DNA of 64,000 nt, from contig NZ_JABMLF010000004.1 of assembly GCF_013205055.1 (NCBI RefSeq), positions 310,001 through 374,000 on the forward strand, given 5' to 3'. The stretch is from Rathayibacter sp. VKM Ac-2856. GTDB taxonomy: Bacteria > Actinomycetota > Actinomycetes > Actinomycetales > Microbacteriaceae. Made by a program: the position numbers and the translations under genes. Below the pieces are notes generated by a model. It was not told the origin of the DNA, did no database searches, and worked only from the letters and a program-made list of their open reading frames with translations. Positions 1-9,183 of the stretch are shown one piece after another. How positions within the stretch are numbered: position 1 is the stretch's first letter; each line of letters opens with the position of its first letter.

Positions 1-155
1 CACTCACCGCTCGGTCGGCCTGCAGGAATCCCCGTTCACCGGGTGGATACGCGGGCAGCGGCTATGAGAAATCACATGTTCTGGCGACGCGGGCATGTGG
101 CGAGCGGATCCCGATCCCGGGCGCTCTCAGCACTCCTCGAGACGATTGAGCACTC

Positions 156-1142
156 ATGAAAGACGCACTGCGGTCCACGGACTCCCCCCTCAGGCCGGGC
201 GCGCCCTGCCGCATCGATCGGCAGCGCTTCAGCGGCCCCGGTGCCGAGAAGGCGATCAGCGAGTGGATGGGAGCCGGGGAATTCCATCCGCGCAGTCGAG
301 AGGCGTTCGAGGCCGAGTCCGAGCGCCTGATCATCGACCAGGTGAGTGCCCAGCGGATGACCGCTCGCGCCAATTACTTCACCTCTCCGGAAACCGGTCC
401 GGGTGACTCCACGAGAAGGGATCGGGTCGAGATCGTCGCCCTCATCGAGGGCGAGTGCTTCATCTCGGTCGGCACTCAGCGCTATCGCCTCACCCGCGGC
501 TGCATCGGCGTGGCGGGCGGTGGCGAGGCGGTGTCGTCCGAGACCTACGACGTGAGCGAGTGCGTCTACGTCAGCCTCCCGGTCGAGCAGCTGAGCGAGC
601 GCTTCCGGGCCTCGGTGCCGCTCTACGGGCTGGAGGTCCTCTCGCCGCCGCGGCTCATGCGCCTCTTCCAGACCCTCGCGCACGACCTCGCGACGCAGGA
701 CTCGATCGCGCCCGAGGCCTTCCGCGCGCAGATGGCGCAGATGACGGGTCTGATCGAGGCGTCGCTGGCGAACAGGGCGCACCTCGCCGTCGGCGACCTG
801 GAGCGGATCAAGCTCTCCCGCGAGCACGTCGAGGGCTACGTGCGCGATCACATCGCCCAGCGCGACCTGGGCGTGGGCGTCCTGGCCGAGGTCTTCCACA
901 CCAGTCCCCGCACGATCCACCGGCTCTTCGCCAGCGACGGCCCGACCCTGTCCGAGTACATCCGGACGAGCCGGCTGACGGCGCTCGCGGCGGAGATCAG
1001 CGCGGCCGACAGCCCCGACGGCTTCGACGTGCTCGCCGCCCGGTGCGGCCTGCACGAGTACGTCACGGCGGCCCGGCTGTTCCGCAAGGAGTACGGCCTG
1101 ACGATGCGCCAGTTCTGGAAGGCCTACCGCCTGAACGGCTGA
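156..1142 (+). CDS. AraC family transcriptional regulator
   Basis: A 328-residue regulator. The C-terminal third (about residues 230-325) is a typical double helix-turn-helix: one HTH around VLAEVFHTSPRTIHRLF and a second before the conserved end FRKEYGLTMRQFW. The N-terminal 200 residues look like the cupin-like ligand/dimer domain seen in AraC_binding_2 proteins. ATG at 156 is the first good start; only a weak GAG-type ribosome site precedes it. It stands alone on the plus strand, 100 bp upstream of kdpD, and nothing shows it controls kdpD. Ligand and targets are unknown. Family call is firm, function is not. Confidence 0.85.
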   Translation: MKDALRSTDSPLRPGAPCRIDRQRFSGPGAEKAISEWMGAGEFHPRSREAFEAESERLIIDQVSAQRMTARANYFTSPETGPGDSTRRDRVEIVALIEGECFISVGTQRYRLTRGCIGVAGGGEAVSSETYDVSECVYVSLPVEQLSERFRASVPLYGLEVLSPPRLMRLFQTLAHDLATQDSIAPEAFRAQMAQMTGLIEASLANRAHLAVGDLERIKLSREHVEGYVRDHIAQRDLGVGVLAEVFHTSPRTIHRLFASDGPTLSEYIRTSRLTALAAEISAADSPDGFDVLAARCGLHEYVTAARLFRKEYGLTMRQFWKAYRLNG

Positions 1143-1163
1143 GCCGGGAGCGCCTCCGGCTCG

Positions 1164-1243
1164 TAGAATCACCCTCGGCTCGGCGGAACGCCGCGATCCC
1201 GCGAGCCGGAGCCGATCTCGCGAGCCGAGGGTGGAGGCCGGAG
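1164..1243 (+). promoter_or_regulatory. kdpD upstream region: -10-like box and long inverted repeat
   Basis: TAGAAT at 1164-1169 resembles a -10 box, without a clear -35. A perfect 13-bp inverted repeat follows: CACCCTCGGCTCG (1170-1182) and CGAGCCGAGGGTG (1221-1233), the right arm ending beside the GGAG ribosome site of kdpD (start 1245). It could be an operator or a leader stem affecting translation; if transcription starts near 1176 only part of the left arm would be in the RNA. Role is inference. Confidence 0.4.
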
Positions 1244-1244
1244 C

Positions 1245-3791
1245 ATGACGAAGGGCCGCCTGCGCGTGCTGCTCGGAGCGGCGCCCGGCGTCGGCAAGAC
1301 CGTCGCGATGCTGGAGGAGGGCCACCGGCTGGCCGCCGAGGGCCGCGACGTCGTGGTCGCCGTCGTCGAGACGCACGGCCGCGCCGCGACGGCCGCGCTG
1401 GTCGAGGGTCTCGAGGTCGTCCCGCCGCGGGTCGCGATGCACCGCGGGACGCGGCTCGAGGAGATGGACCTGGAGGCGGTGCTCGCCCGCCGGCCCGAGG
1501 TCGCCCTGGTGGACGAGCTCGCGCACACCGACGCCCCGGGCTCGCGGAACCGGAAGCGCTGGGAGGACGTGGCCGTGCTCCTGGAGGCCGGGATCACGGT
1601 CTTCTCGACGGTCGACATCCAGCACGTCGCCTCGCTGAACGACGTGGTCGAGTCGATCACCGGAGTGCCCCAGCGCGAGAGCGTCCCGGACGCCGTGCTC
1701 CGCGCCGCCGACCGGGTGGAGCTGGTCGACCTCGCTCCGCAGGCCCTGCGCGACCGGCTCGCCGCCGGCCTGGTCCACCCGCCGGAGCGGATCGACGCGG
1801 CGCTCTCCCACTACTTCCGCCTCGGCACCCTCACGGCGCTGCGCGAGCTCGCCCTGCTCTGGCTGGCCGACGAGGTCGACAGCGCTCTCCGCGACTACCG
1901 CGGCGAGCACGGCATCGACAGCACCTGGGAGGCGCGGGAGCGCGTCGTCGTGACGCTTACCGGGGGGCCGGAGGGGGAGACCCTGCTGCGGCGCGGTGCG
2001 CGGATCGCCGCGCGCGCCTCCCGCGGCGACCTGCTCGCCGTGCACGTGCTGACGCCGGACGGGCTGCGGACGCCGCGGCCGCAGCTGCTCGAGTCGCAGC
2101 GGGCGCTGGTCGAGTCGCTCGGCGGCAGCTACCACCAGGTCGTCGGCGAGGACGTGCCGCGCACCCTCGTGGAGTTCGCGCGCTCGGTGAACGCCACGCA
2201 GCTGGTGCTCGGCGTGAGCCGGCGCAGCCGCCTCGCCGCGGCGCTGACCCCCGGGATCGGCGCGACCGTGGTGCGCGAGTCGGGCGACATCGACGTGCAC
2301 ATCGTGAACCACGCGGCGGCCGGGCGGACGGCGGTGCTCCCGCGGATCGACGGTGCGCTGACCGTGCGGCGCCGCCTCCTCGGCGCGGCCGTCGCGCTCG
2401 TCGGCGGGCCGCTCGTCACCTGGTTGCTCTCGGGACTGCGCAGCGACGAGTCGATCACGAGCGACGTCCTGGCGTACCAGCTGCTCGTCGTGCTCGTCGC
2501 GATCGTCGGCGGACTCTGGCCGGCGCTGTTCGCGGCCGTCCTCTCGGCGCTGACCCTCGACTACTTCTTCGTCGATCCGCTCTACACGGTCACGGTCGCG
2601 GAGCCGCTGCACGCGCTGGCACTCGTGCTCTTCGTGCTCAACGCGGTGCTGGTGAGCGCCGTGGTCGACCGCGCGGCCCGCCGCTCGCGCGCGGCGAAGC
2701 GCTCCGGCGCCGAGGCGGAGATGCTCGCGACGATCGCGGGCGGGGTGATCCGCGGGCAGGGCGCGCTTCAGGCGATCCTCGAGCGGGCGCGGGAGGCGTT
2801 CGGCCTCGCGGGCGTCCGACTCGTGCGCGACGGAGTGGTCGTCGCCGCCGACGGGGAGCCGCGCGCCGACGCGGAGCCCGCGCGGATCGCGGTGGGCCCG
2901 CACGCCGAGCTCGAGCTGCACGGCCGGGAGCTGGAGGGCAGCGAGCGGCGGCTGCTGCAGGTGGTCGCCGCTCAGCTCGACGCCGTGCTCGAGCACGCGG
3001 CGCTGAGCGAGACGGCGAGCTCGCTGGCTCCGCTGGCCGAGACCGACCGGATGCGCAGCGCGCTGCTCTCGGCGGTCAGCCATGATCTGCGCCGGCCGCT
3101 CGCCGCCGCGACCGCCGCCGTCTCGGGGCTGCGCTCGCGCGACGTCGAGTGGAGCGACAGCGACCGGTCGGAGCTGCTCGCGACCGCCGACGAGAGCCTC
3201 ACCACCCTGGGCTCGCTGGTCACCGATCTGCTCGACGTGACCCGGCTCGAAGCGGGGGTGCTCGCGGTGTCGCTCGCGCCGCTCGACGCGGTCGACGTGG
3301 TGCTGCCCGCCCTCGACGAGCTGGGACTCGGGCCGGCCGAGGTCGATCTCGACCTCGATCCCGACGGGCCGGAGCTGCTCGCCGACGGGGTGCTGCTGCA
3401 GCGGGTCGTGGTGAACCTCCTGGCGAACGCGGTGCGCCACGCGCCGGCGGGGACCCGGGTGCGCGTCTCGACCAGCGTCTTCGGCGGGACGGCGCAGCTG
3501 CGGATCGTCGACCACGGCCCGGGGATCCCGATCGAGCGCCGGGAGGAGGTCTTCGTGCCGTTCCAGCGGCTCGGCGACGACGACAACACGACGGGGCTCG
3601 GGCTCGGGCTCGCGCTGTCGAAGGGCTTCACCGAGGGCATGGGCGGGACGCTCGAGGCCGAGGACACCCCGGGCGGCGGGCTGACGATGGTGGTGACGCT
3701 GCCGGTGGTGGCGCTGCCGGTCGTCGCCGACGACCGTGCGGCAGGCGAGACCGTCGCCGCCGAGACCGATGCCTCCGGAGGAGCCGCATGA
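1245..3791 (+). CDS. kdpD: KdpD osmosensitive K+ channel sensor histidine kinase
   Basis: Membrane histidine kinase for potassium limitation/osmotic stress, 848 residues, close to the family norm of about 850-900. Order: KdpD N-terminal domain with Walker [10 protein letters not shown] (11-19) and Walker B-like [10 protein letters not shown] (about 86-95); UspA-like domain (about 230-360); four close membrane segments (about 375-480); GAF-like region; HisKA with H613 in SHDLRRPL; HATPase with N box [12 protein letters not shown]1 DHGPGIP and G2 [11 protein letters not shown]. The residue at H+4 is Arg where HisKA kinases normally have Thr or Asn, a position tied to phosphatase activity. ATG follows GGAG. 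It overlaps kdpE by ATGA. No kdpFABC genes lie in this window. Confidence 0.95.
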   Translation: MTKGRLRVLLGAAPGVGKTVAMLEEGHRLAAEGRDVVVAVVETHGRAATAALVEGLEVVPPRVAMHRGTRLEEMDLEAVLARRPEVALVDELAHTDAPGSRNRKRWEDVAVLLEAGITVFSTVDIQHVASLNDVVESITGVPQRESVPDAVLRAADRVELVDLAPQALRDRLAAGLVHPPERIDAALSHYFRLGTLTALRELALLWLADEVDSALRDYRGEHGIDSTWEARERVVVTLTGGPEGETLLRRGARIAARASRGDLLAVHVLTPDGLRTPRPQLLESQRALVESLGGSYHQVVGEDVPRTLVEFARSVNATQLVLGVSRRSRLAAALTPGIGATVVRESGDIDVHIVNHAAAGRTAVLPRIDGALTVRRRLLGAAVALVGGPLVTWLLSGLRSDESITSDVLAYQLLVVLVAIVGGLWPALFAAVLSALTLDYFFVDPLYTVTVAEPLHALALVLFVLNAVLVSAVVDRAARRSRAAKRSGAEAEMLATIAGGVIRGQGALQAILERAREAFGLAGVRLVRDGVVVAADGEPRADAEPARIAVGPHAELELHGRELEGSERRLLQVVAAQLDAVLEHAALSETASSLAPLAETDRMRSALLSAVSHDLRRPLAAATAAVSGLRSRDVEWSDSDRSELLATADESLTTLGSLVTDLLDVTRLEAGVLAVSLAPLDAVDVVLPALDELGLGPAEVDLDLDPDGPELLADGVLLQRVVVNLLANAVRHAPAGTRVRVSTSVFGGTAQLRIVDHGPGIPIERREEVFVPFQRLGDDDNTTGLGLGLALSKGFTEGMGGTLEAEDTPGGGLTMVVTLPVVALPVVADDRAAGETVAAETDASGGAA

Positions 3792-4480
3792 AGATCCTGA
3801 TCGCCGACGACGACCCGCAGATCCTCCGCGCGCTGCGGATCACGCTGACCGCGCGCGGCTACGAGGTGGTCACCGCGGGCGACGGGACCGAGGCGATCAA
3901 CCGGGCGGTCGACGAGCGGCCGGACCTCTACATGATCGATCTGGGCATGCCGCGGCTGAACGGGGTCGAGGTGATCCAGGCGCTGCGCGGCTGGACGAGC
4001 GCGCCGGTGCTCGTGGTGTCGGGGCGCACCGGGTCGGCCGACAAGGTCGGCGCCCTCGACGCCGGCGCGGACGACTACGTGACCAAGCCGTTCTCGATGG
4101 ACGAGGTGCTCGCGCGGATCCGGGCGCTGTCGCGTCGCGTGCAGCCGGCCGAGGGCGAGCCGCTGGTGCGGATCGGCGACGTGACCGTGGACCTGGCGGC
4201 GAAGAGCGCGATGCGCGACGGCGCGGCCGTGCGGCTGACGCCGACCGAGTGGCAGGTGCTCGAGATCCTCGTCCGCAACGCGGGCCGGCTGGTCACGCGG
4301 CGCTCGCTGCTCGACGAGATCTGGGGGCCGACGCACGTCACCGACACCGGCTACCTCCGGCTCTACCTCGCGCAGCTGCGCAAGAAGCTCGAGCCCGATC
4401 CGGCGCACCCGCGGTTCCTGCTGACGGAGGCGGGGATGGGGTACCGCTTCGTGCCGGGCGAGGACGCGGCGGCGCGGTAG
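3788..4480 (+). CDS. kdpE: KdpE response regulator, OmpR family
   Basis: Response regulator of 230 residues partnering KdpD. The receiver domain (1-115) has the acidic pocket DDD at 7-9, phosphoacceptor D51 in MIDLGMP, Ser in VVSGR and the conserved Lys of TKPF. The winged-helix domain (about 130-228) ends with the usual [17 protein letters not shown] and GMGYRFVP. The ATG overlaps the kdpD stop (ATGA), so the two are translationally coupled. In the family the target is the kdpFABC promoter, which is not in this window. Confidence 0.95.
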   Translation: MKILIADDDPQILRALRITLTARGYEVVTAGDGTEAINRAVDERPDLYMIDLGMPRLNGVEVIQALRGWTSAPVLVVSGRTGSADKVGALDAGADDYVTKPFSMDEVLARIRALSRRVQPAEGEPLVRIGDVTVDLAAKSAMRDGAAVRLTPTEWQVLEILVRNAGRLVTRRSLLDEIWGPTHVTDTGYLRLYLAQLRKKLEPDPAHPRFLLTEAGMGYRFVPGEDAAAR

Positions 4481-4483
4481 GGG

Positions 4484-4523
4484 ATCTCGATACGCCGGCG
4501 TCGCCGGCTACTCGATCAGCATG
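4484..4523. repeat. REP-like palindromic element, single copy
   Basis: One copy of the dispersed element (ATCTCGATACGCC ... TACTCGATCAGCATG) with a GC hairpin core GCCGGCGTCGCCGGC. It lies just after the kdpE stop and before luxS. Confidence 0.8.
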
Positions 4524-4584
4524 GCTCGGGGCCCTGCCCGGACGCGGGGGGACAATGGAGGGACCCCAGGAGAAGGAGACCACC

Positions 4585-5052
4585 GTGGATCAGCCGCGCA
4601 TGAACGTCGAGTCGTTCAACCTCGATCACCGCACCGTCGCCGCGCCCTACGTGCGCCTGGCCGACGCGAAGACCCTCCCGGCCGGTGACCACCTCGTCAA
4701 GTACGACGTGCGCTTCACCCAGCCCAACCACGGGCACCTCGAGATGCCGACCGTGCACTCGCTCGAGCACCTGTTCGCGGAGAAGTCGCGCAACCACTCC
4801 GACCGCGTCGTCGACTTCTCGCCGATGGGCTGCCAGACCGGCTTCTATCTGATCCTGCAGGGCGAGCCGGAGCTCCCCGAGGTGCTCGACCTCGTCGAGT
4901 CGACCCTCCGCGACATCACCGAGGCCACCGAGGTGCCCGCCGCGAACGAGACGCAGTGCGGCTGGGGCGCGAACCACTCGCTCGAGGGCGCGCAGGACGC
5001 GGCGCGCACGTTCCTCGCGAAGCGCGACGAGTGGGAGCAGGTCACCGCGTGA
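4585..5052 (+). CDS. luxS: S-ribosylhomocysteine lyase LuxS
   Basis: Cleaves S-ribosylhomocysteine to homocysteine and DPD, the precursor of autoinducer-2, in the activated methyl cycle. 155 residues, normal length. The sequence shows the LuxS opening [15 protein letters not shown], metal ligands H58 and H62 with E61 in HSLEH, the cysteine of [10 protein letters not shown], and the second metal Cys in [14 protein letters not shown] at 4585 is chosen because AGAAGGAGA lies 6 nt upstream; an ATG at 4600 is an alternative. Its stop overlaps the mtnN start (GTGA), so both steps of S-adenosylhomocysteine detoxification are co-translated. Confidence 0.97.
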   Translation: MDQPRMNVESFNLDHRTVAAPYVRLADAKTLPAGDHLVKYDVRFTQPNHGHLEMPTVHSLEHLFAEKSRNHSDRVVDFSPMGCQTGFYLILQGEPELPEVLDLVESTLRDITEATEVPAANETQCGWGANHSLEGAQDAARTFLAKRDEWEQVTA

Positions 5053-5750
5053 GCGGAGTCGGGGCGATCGTCCTCGTCGCGATGGACGAGGAGGCGGAGC
5101 CCTTCCTCGCGGCGGCGGGCGGCGGGCCGGAGCCGGTGGCGGTGGGCAACTCGCTGCAGTGGGAGCTCGAGGTCGGCGGCCGCTCGGTGCTGCTCGTGCG
5201 GACGGGCGTCGGTCTCGTCAACGCGGCCGGCGGGCTGACCGCGGCGATCCTCCGCGTCGGCGGTGCGCCGCTGGTGATCAGCGCCGGATCGGCGGGCGGA
5301 CTGGGCGCGGAGGTGCGGGTCGGCGACGTGGTCGTCGGCGACGAGTACGTGCAGACCGACGCGGACGCGCAGGCGTTCGGCTACGCGATGGGGCAGGTGC
5401 CGGGGATGCCCGCGCGCTACTCCGGGCACGGGTCGGCGCTCGCCGCGGACCTCGACGCGACGATGCCGGACGGCTCCGCGATCACGGTGCGCCGCGGGCT
5501 GATCGTGTCGGGCGACGTCTTCGTGTCCGGGGAGCACGTCGCGCGGGTGCGCGGGCTGTACGACGGGGCGCTCGCGACCGACATGGAGTCGGTGTCCCTC
5601 GCGCAGACCGCGTTCGTGCACGGGCTGCCGTTCGTGTCGGTGCGCGGGATCTCGGACCTCTGCGAGCCGGGGTCGTTCGAGGCGCACGTGGATGATGCGG
5701 CCGATCGGTCGGCCGCGGTGGTGCGGGTGCTGCTCGGGGCGGTGGGGTGA
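5049..5750 (+). CDS. mtnN: 5'-methylthioadenosine/S-adenosylhomocysteine nucleosidase
   Basis: Removes adenine from S-adenosylhomocysteine and methylthioadenosine, supplying the LuxS substrate. 233 residues. Visible family residues: Glu of the AMDEEAEPF-like start (MDEEAEPF), SAGSAGGL phosphate-binding-like loop, [11 protein letters not shown] (substrate Glu) and VRGISD (catalytic Asp). GTG start 5049 overlaps the luxS stop codon, which fixes the start despite a longer upstream frame. The luxS-mtnN order means the pathway from SAH to homocysteine sits in one operon. Confidence 0.93.
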   Translation: MSGVGAIVLVAMDEEAEPFLAAAGGGPEPVAVGNSLQWELEVGGRSVLLVRTGVGLVNAAGGLTAAILRVGGAPLVISAGSAGGLGAEVRVGDVVVGDEYVQTDADAQAFGYAMGQVPGMPARYSGHGSALAADLDATMPDGSAITVRRGLIVSGDVFVSGEHVARVRGLYDGALATDMESVSLAQTAFVHGLPFVSVRGISDLCEPGSFEAHVDDAADRSAAVVRVLLGAVG

Positions 5751-5792
5751 AGGGGGTGTCGGGACGCGCCTGCGGGGGTGGTCGGACAGCGT

Positions 5793-5912
5793 GGGTCTCG
5801 ATACGCCCCTCTGGGGCTACTCGACCAGCATGATCGATTCGCCCGTGGGGGAGGGGTGATCGAGCAGCATGATCGATACGCCCGTGAGGGCTGGTCGACC
5901 AGCGCGGAGGGG
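5793..5912. repeat. REP-like element with decayed copies
   Basis: A good copy at 5793-5832 (GGTCTCGATACGCCCC ... CTCGACCAGCATG) is followed by two shortened, diverged copies (GATCGATACGCCCGTGAGGG and GGTCGACCAGCG). The cluster fills most of the 222-bp gap between mtnN and the YCII gene. Confidence 0.75.
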
Positions 5913-5972
5913 GCGTTCGGCGGGATAGTAGGGGGGGCGCAGAGCGCGCCCGTCACCGTCGAGGAGAACACC

Positions 5973-6413
5973 GTGAAGTACATGCTGATCATGCGCGCGA
6001 CCGACGCCGCCAAGGCCGCATACGCGGAGATCCCGTTCGACGAGATCATCACGCGGATGGGGCAGTACAACGAGGCGATGATCACCGCGGGCGTCCTGCT
6101 CGCGGGCGACGGTCTCGCGGACGACGTCGCGACCTCCGGCTTCGTCGTCGACTTCTCCTCCGAGCCGCCCGCCGTCGCCGACGGGGCCTACGGCGCGACG
6201 CACGAGCTGTTCAACGGCTTCTGGATCATCGAGGTCGCCTCGAAGGACGAGGCGAAGGAGTGGGCGCTGCGCTGCCCGCTCGTCCCCGGCAACAAGCTCG
6301 AGGTGCGCCGCGTCACCGACGAGAGCGACTTCGCGGACTTCGCCGACAACGAGTACCTCCAGAAGGAGGCCGGCTGGCGCGAGGAGGAGAAGGCGCGCGC
6401 CGAGCGCGACTGA
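5973..6413 (+). CDS. YCII-domain (DGPF family) protein
   Basis: 146-residue cytosolic protein. It opens KYMLIMRAT and contains the ferredoxin-like YCII fold ending in the pattern GFWIIEVASKDEAKEWALRCP, typical of the DGPF/YCII family often encoded near ECF sigma factors, though none is seen here. The C-terminal 25 residues are charged. GTG at 5973 is chosen for GAGGAG 7 nt upstream. Function of the family is unclear; a small enzyme or binding role is possible. Confidence 0.85.
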   Translation: MKYMLIMRATDAAKAAYAEIPFDEIITRMGQYNEAMITAGVLLAGDGLADDVATSGFVVDFSSEPPAVADGAYGATHELFNGFWIIEVASKDEAKEWALRCPLVPGNKLEVRRVTDESDFADFADNEYLQKEAGWREEEKARAERD

Positions 6414-6428
6414 CGTTCCCGCCGGGGG

Positions 6429-8117
6429 TCAGCCCTCGGTCACCACGCCCGCCTCGACGTGCCACTGGCGCGTCAGCTGCACGGTCTCGAGCATGCGGCG
6501 GTCGTGGGTGACCAGCAGCAGCGTGCCCTCGTAGGCCTCGAGCGCCTGCTCCAGCTGCTCGATCGCGGCGAGGTCGAGATGGTTGGTCGGCTCGTCGAGC
6601 ACCAGCAGATTGGTGCCGCGGGCCTGCAGCAGCGCGAGGGCCGCGCGGGTCCGCTCGCCCGGCGAGAGCTCGCCGACGGGGCGCGAGACGTGGTCGGCCT
6701 TCAGCCCGAACTTCGCCAGCAGCGTGCGCACCTCGGCGGTCGGCCACTCCGGCACGAGCGCCTCGAAGGCGTCGGCCAGGGGCACGTCAGCGGCGAGCAT
6801 CGCGCGCGCCTGGTCGATCTCGCCGATCGCGACGCTCGCGCCGAGCGAGGCGCCGCCCTCCTCCGGGGCGGAGCGGCCGAGGAGGAGCGACAGCAGCGTC
6901 GACTTGCCGGCGCCGTTGGGCCCGGTGATGCCGATGCGGTCGCCGGCGTCGACCTGCAGCGATACCGGGCCGAGGGTGAAGGTGCCGCGGCGGGCGACCG
7001 CGCCGTTCAGCGTCGACACGACCGAGCTCGAGCGCGGGGCGCTGCCGATGGTGAAGGCGAGCTGCCACTCCTTCCGCGGCTCCTCCACCTCCTCGAGGCG
7101 CGCGATGCGGCTCTCCATCTGGCGGACCTTCTGGGCCTGCTTCTCGCTCGACTCGACCGAGGCCTTGCGGCGGATCTTGTCGTTGTCGGGCGCCTTCTTC
7201 ATCGCGTTGCGGACGCCCTGGCTCGACCACTCCCGCTGGGTGCGGGCGCGCGAGACGAGGTCCTCCTTCTTGTCGGCGAAGTCCTCGTACTTCTCGCGGC
7301 GCTGGCGGCGCGCTGTCTCGCGCTCCTCCAGGTACGCGTCGTAGCCGCCGCCGTAGACCGTCGTGGTGCCCTGCGCGAGGTCGAGCTCGAGCACGCGGGT
7401 GACGCTGCGGGCCAGGAACTCGCGGTCGTGGCTCACGAGCACCACTCCGCCGCGCAGGCCCCGGACGAACGCCTCGAGCCGCTCGAGGCCGTCGAGGTCG
7501 AGATCGTTGGTCGGCTCGTCGAGCAGCACGATGTCGAAGCGCGAGAGCAGGAGGGCGGCGAGGCCGACGCGGGCCGCCTGCCCACCGGAGAGCGAGGTCA
7601 TCAGGGAGGTGGCGGCGACGGCGCTGGGCGTGCCCTGGCCGCCGGCGCGGCCCGTCGAGTCGAGCGCGAGGCCGAGGTCGGCGAGGACGACGGGGGTCCG
7701 CTCGTCGAGGTCCGCGGCGCCGCTCGCGAGCCAGCGGTCGAGCGCGAGGGCGTAGCGGTCCGCGATCCGTCCGTCGGGGTCGGGCTCGGCCAGCGCCGAG
7801 GCGGCCTCGTCGAGCTCGGCCGACGCCTCCGCGGCACCGGTGCGCCGGGCGATGTAGGCGGCGACCGTCTCGCCCTCGCGGCGCTCGTGCTCCTGGGGCA
7901 GCCAGCCGACGAAGGCATCGCTTGGGGCGAGCACGACGCTGCCCTCGAGCGGGGCGGTCTCGCCGGCGAGGATGCGCAGGAGGGTCGACTTGCCCGCTCC
8001 GTTCGCACCGACGACGCCGACGACGTCGCCCGGGGCGACCGTGAGATCGAGGCGGTCGAACAGGGTGCGGTGCGCATAGCCTCCGGAGAGGCCCTTGGCG
8101 ACGAGGGTGGCGGTCAC
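6429..8117 (-). CDS. ABC-F family ATP-binding protein
   Basis: Soluble twin-ATPase of 562 residues. Both halves have Walker A (GANGAGKSTLL and GPNGAGKSTLL), signatures LSGGQAARVGLA and LSPGERTRAALAL, and Walker B with LLDEPTNDLDL and VLDEPTNHLDL. No membrane segment. A charged linker (about 260-340) separates the two domains, as in ABC-F proteins that act on the ribosome. The family includes EttA-like translation factors and antibiotic-protection proteins; which this is cannot be told by eye. Convergent with the YCII gene and divergent from the MarR gene. Confidence 0.9.
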   Translation of the reverse strand: MTATLVAKGLSGGYAHRTLFDRLDLTVAPGDVVGVVGANGAGKSTLLRILAGETAPLEGSVVLAPSDAFVGWLPQEHERREGETVAAYIARRTGAAEASAELDEAASALAEPDPDGRIADRYALALDRWLASGAADLDERTPVVLADLGLALDSTGRAGGQGTPSAVAATSLMTSLSGGQAARVGLAALLLSRFDIVLLDEPTNDLDLDGLERLEAFVRGLRGGVVLVSHDREFLARSVTRVLELDLAQGTTTVYGGGYDAYLEERETARRQRREKYEDFADKKEDLVSRARTQREWSSQGVRNAMKKAPDNDKIRRKASVESSEKQAQKVRQMESRIARLEEVEEPRKEWQLAFTIGSAPRSSSVVSTLNGAVARRGTFTLGPVSLQVDAGDRIGITGPNGAGKSTLLSLLLGRSAPEEGGASLGASVAIGEIDQARAMLAADVPLADAFEALVPEWPTAEVRTLLAKFGLKADHVSRPVGELSPGERTRAALALLQARGTNLLVLDEPTNHLDLAAIEQLEQALEAYEGTLLLVTHDRRMLETVQLTRQWHVEAGVVTEG

Positions 8118-8188
8118 CGGTCCAGCGTAGGCGGACGGGCGCGCGGTACCGGCCCGAGCTCGCTAGAGCCTCTGATTACACGCGAGTC

Positions 8189-8194
8189 TAGGAT
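8189..8194 (+). promoter_or_regulatory. -10 box of MarR gene, leaderless start
   Basis: TAGGAT is followed by exactly 6 nt and then ATG at 8201, so the start codon would be at or next to the transcription start. No good -35 box is seen. Confidence 0.6.
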
Positions 8195-8200
8195 GGCGTG

Positions 8201-8731
8201 ATGAACGAGACGACGGTCCGGGGCGGAGCCGGCTACTGGTATCCGGACGAGTCCTCGACGCGTCGCGCGGTCGAGGTGCTGAGCGCGATGCGCCGCTACC
8301 GGGTCTCCGAGGTCGCGATGCGCCGCCGCACGCGCGAGAAGATGGCGATGGGCGAGACAGACCTCATCGCGATCCAGTACCTGCTGCGCCGGCAGCGCGA
8401 GAGCGAGCTCGTCAGTGCGAAGGACCTCGCCGCGCACCTGTCCATCTCGTCCGCCTCCACGACCGTGCTGATCGACCGCCTCGTCCGCAGCGGCCACCTG
8501 GTGCGGAAGCCGCACCCGAGCGATCGGCGCGGGATCGTCGTCGAGGCGACGGTGGACAGCGACCAGGAGGTCCGCGAGACCCTGCAGGAGATGCACCGCC
8601 GGATGCTCGAGATCGCCGAGGACCTCGACGCGGGCGAGGCGGAGGTCGTCGTGAACTTCCTCCGGCGGATGGGCTCGGCCGTCGACGAGATCGACGCGGA
8701 CGAGGACTCCATCGCGGAATCCGAGAATTAG
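8201..8731 (+). CDS. MarR family transcriptional regulator
   Basis: 176 residues. The winged helix runs from about residue 45 to 115: LIAIQYLLRRQRESELVSAKDLAAHLSISSASTTVLIDRLVRSGHLVRKPHPSDRR is visible in parts, with the wing SDRRGIV that marks MarR proteins. The acidic tail ends ESEN. ATG 8201 is preferred over GTG 8198 because the -10 box TAGGAT sits 6 nt upstream. Ligand and targets unknown; the following DUF7882 gene has its own promoter-like box. Confidence 0.85.
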   Translation: MNETTVRGGAGYWYPDESSTRRAVEVLSAMRRYRVSEVAMRRRTREKMAMGETDLIAIQYLLRRQRESELVSAKDLAAHLSISSASTTVLIDRLVRSGHLVRKPHPSDRRGIVVEATVDSDQEVRETLQEMHRRMLEIAEDLDAGEAEVVVNFLRRMGSAVDEIDADEDSIAESEN

Positions 8732-8763
8732 CTAGACCTTCTAGTAAAGAGCCGAACTAGGGA

Positions 8764-8769
8764 TAGGCT
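8764..8769 (+). promoter_or_regulatory. -10 box of DUF7882 gene, leaderless start
   Basis: TAGGCT followed by 6 nt and ATG 8776. Just upstream CTAGACCTTCTAG gives a short imperfect palindrome that might bind a regulator such as the adjacent MarR protein (inference). Confidence 0.55.
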
Positions 8770-8775
8770 GGTGTC

Positions 8776-9078
8776 ATGGGTCAGTTCCTCTACGGCACAC
8801 CGCCGGCCGTCATCGAAATCGAGGATCGGACCCTCGCGCACCTGCAGATCGTCGTGTACGCGAAGTTCCGGCGCGACGAGCGCTTCAGTCTGACGCTCGA
8901 CTCGATGCCCGAGGGGGCGCGCGGCCGGCATTCCTTCTGGATGAATCCGAACATCGCGCTGCAGTTCCACTTCGCCGGCAGTCGCCAGCCGACCATCAAC
9001 CCGTCCTGGGTCGAGGTGCTGATGGACGCCGCGAACGGCGGCGGCGGGCTGCGGCTGCTCCCCGAGCCGCACGCCTGA
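8776..9078 (+). CDS. DUF7882 family small protein
   Basis: 100 residues, opening MGQFLYGTPPAVIEIEDRTL and containing the conserved-looking stretch SFWMNPNIALQFHF. Such proteins are very common in Microbacteriaceae, often several per genome and often mislabelled as ATP-dependent DNA ligase; no ligase motif is present. Leaderless start at 8776. Function unknown. Confidence 0.8.
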   Translation: MGQFLYGTPPAVIEIEDRTLAHLQIVVYAKFRRDERFSLTLDSMPEGARGRHSFWMNPNIALQFHFAGSRQPTINPSWVEVLMDAANGGGGLRLLPEPHA

Positions 9079-9183
9079 TCGGGTGCCGCGCGTCGACCGG
9101 CGCGATCCCGTCCCCGCCCTGTCCCTGGCATCTCCTAGGGTGGGACCCGTGCGCCCGGGGGTGGGCGCCGTGAGGGGGAGCAC

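Noticed and set aside
72-3515. A 1147-residue frame on the minus strand opposite the AraC and kdpD genes
   Set aside because: Arg/His/Asp-rich composition with no domain; a high-GC shadow of the real genes on the other strand.
8776-9078. ATP-dependent DNA ligase label for the 100-residue protein
   Set aside because: No nucleotidyltransferase motif; too short for a ligase. DUF7882 family is the honest call.
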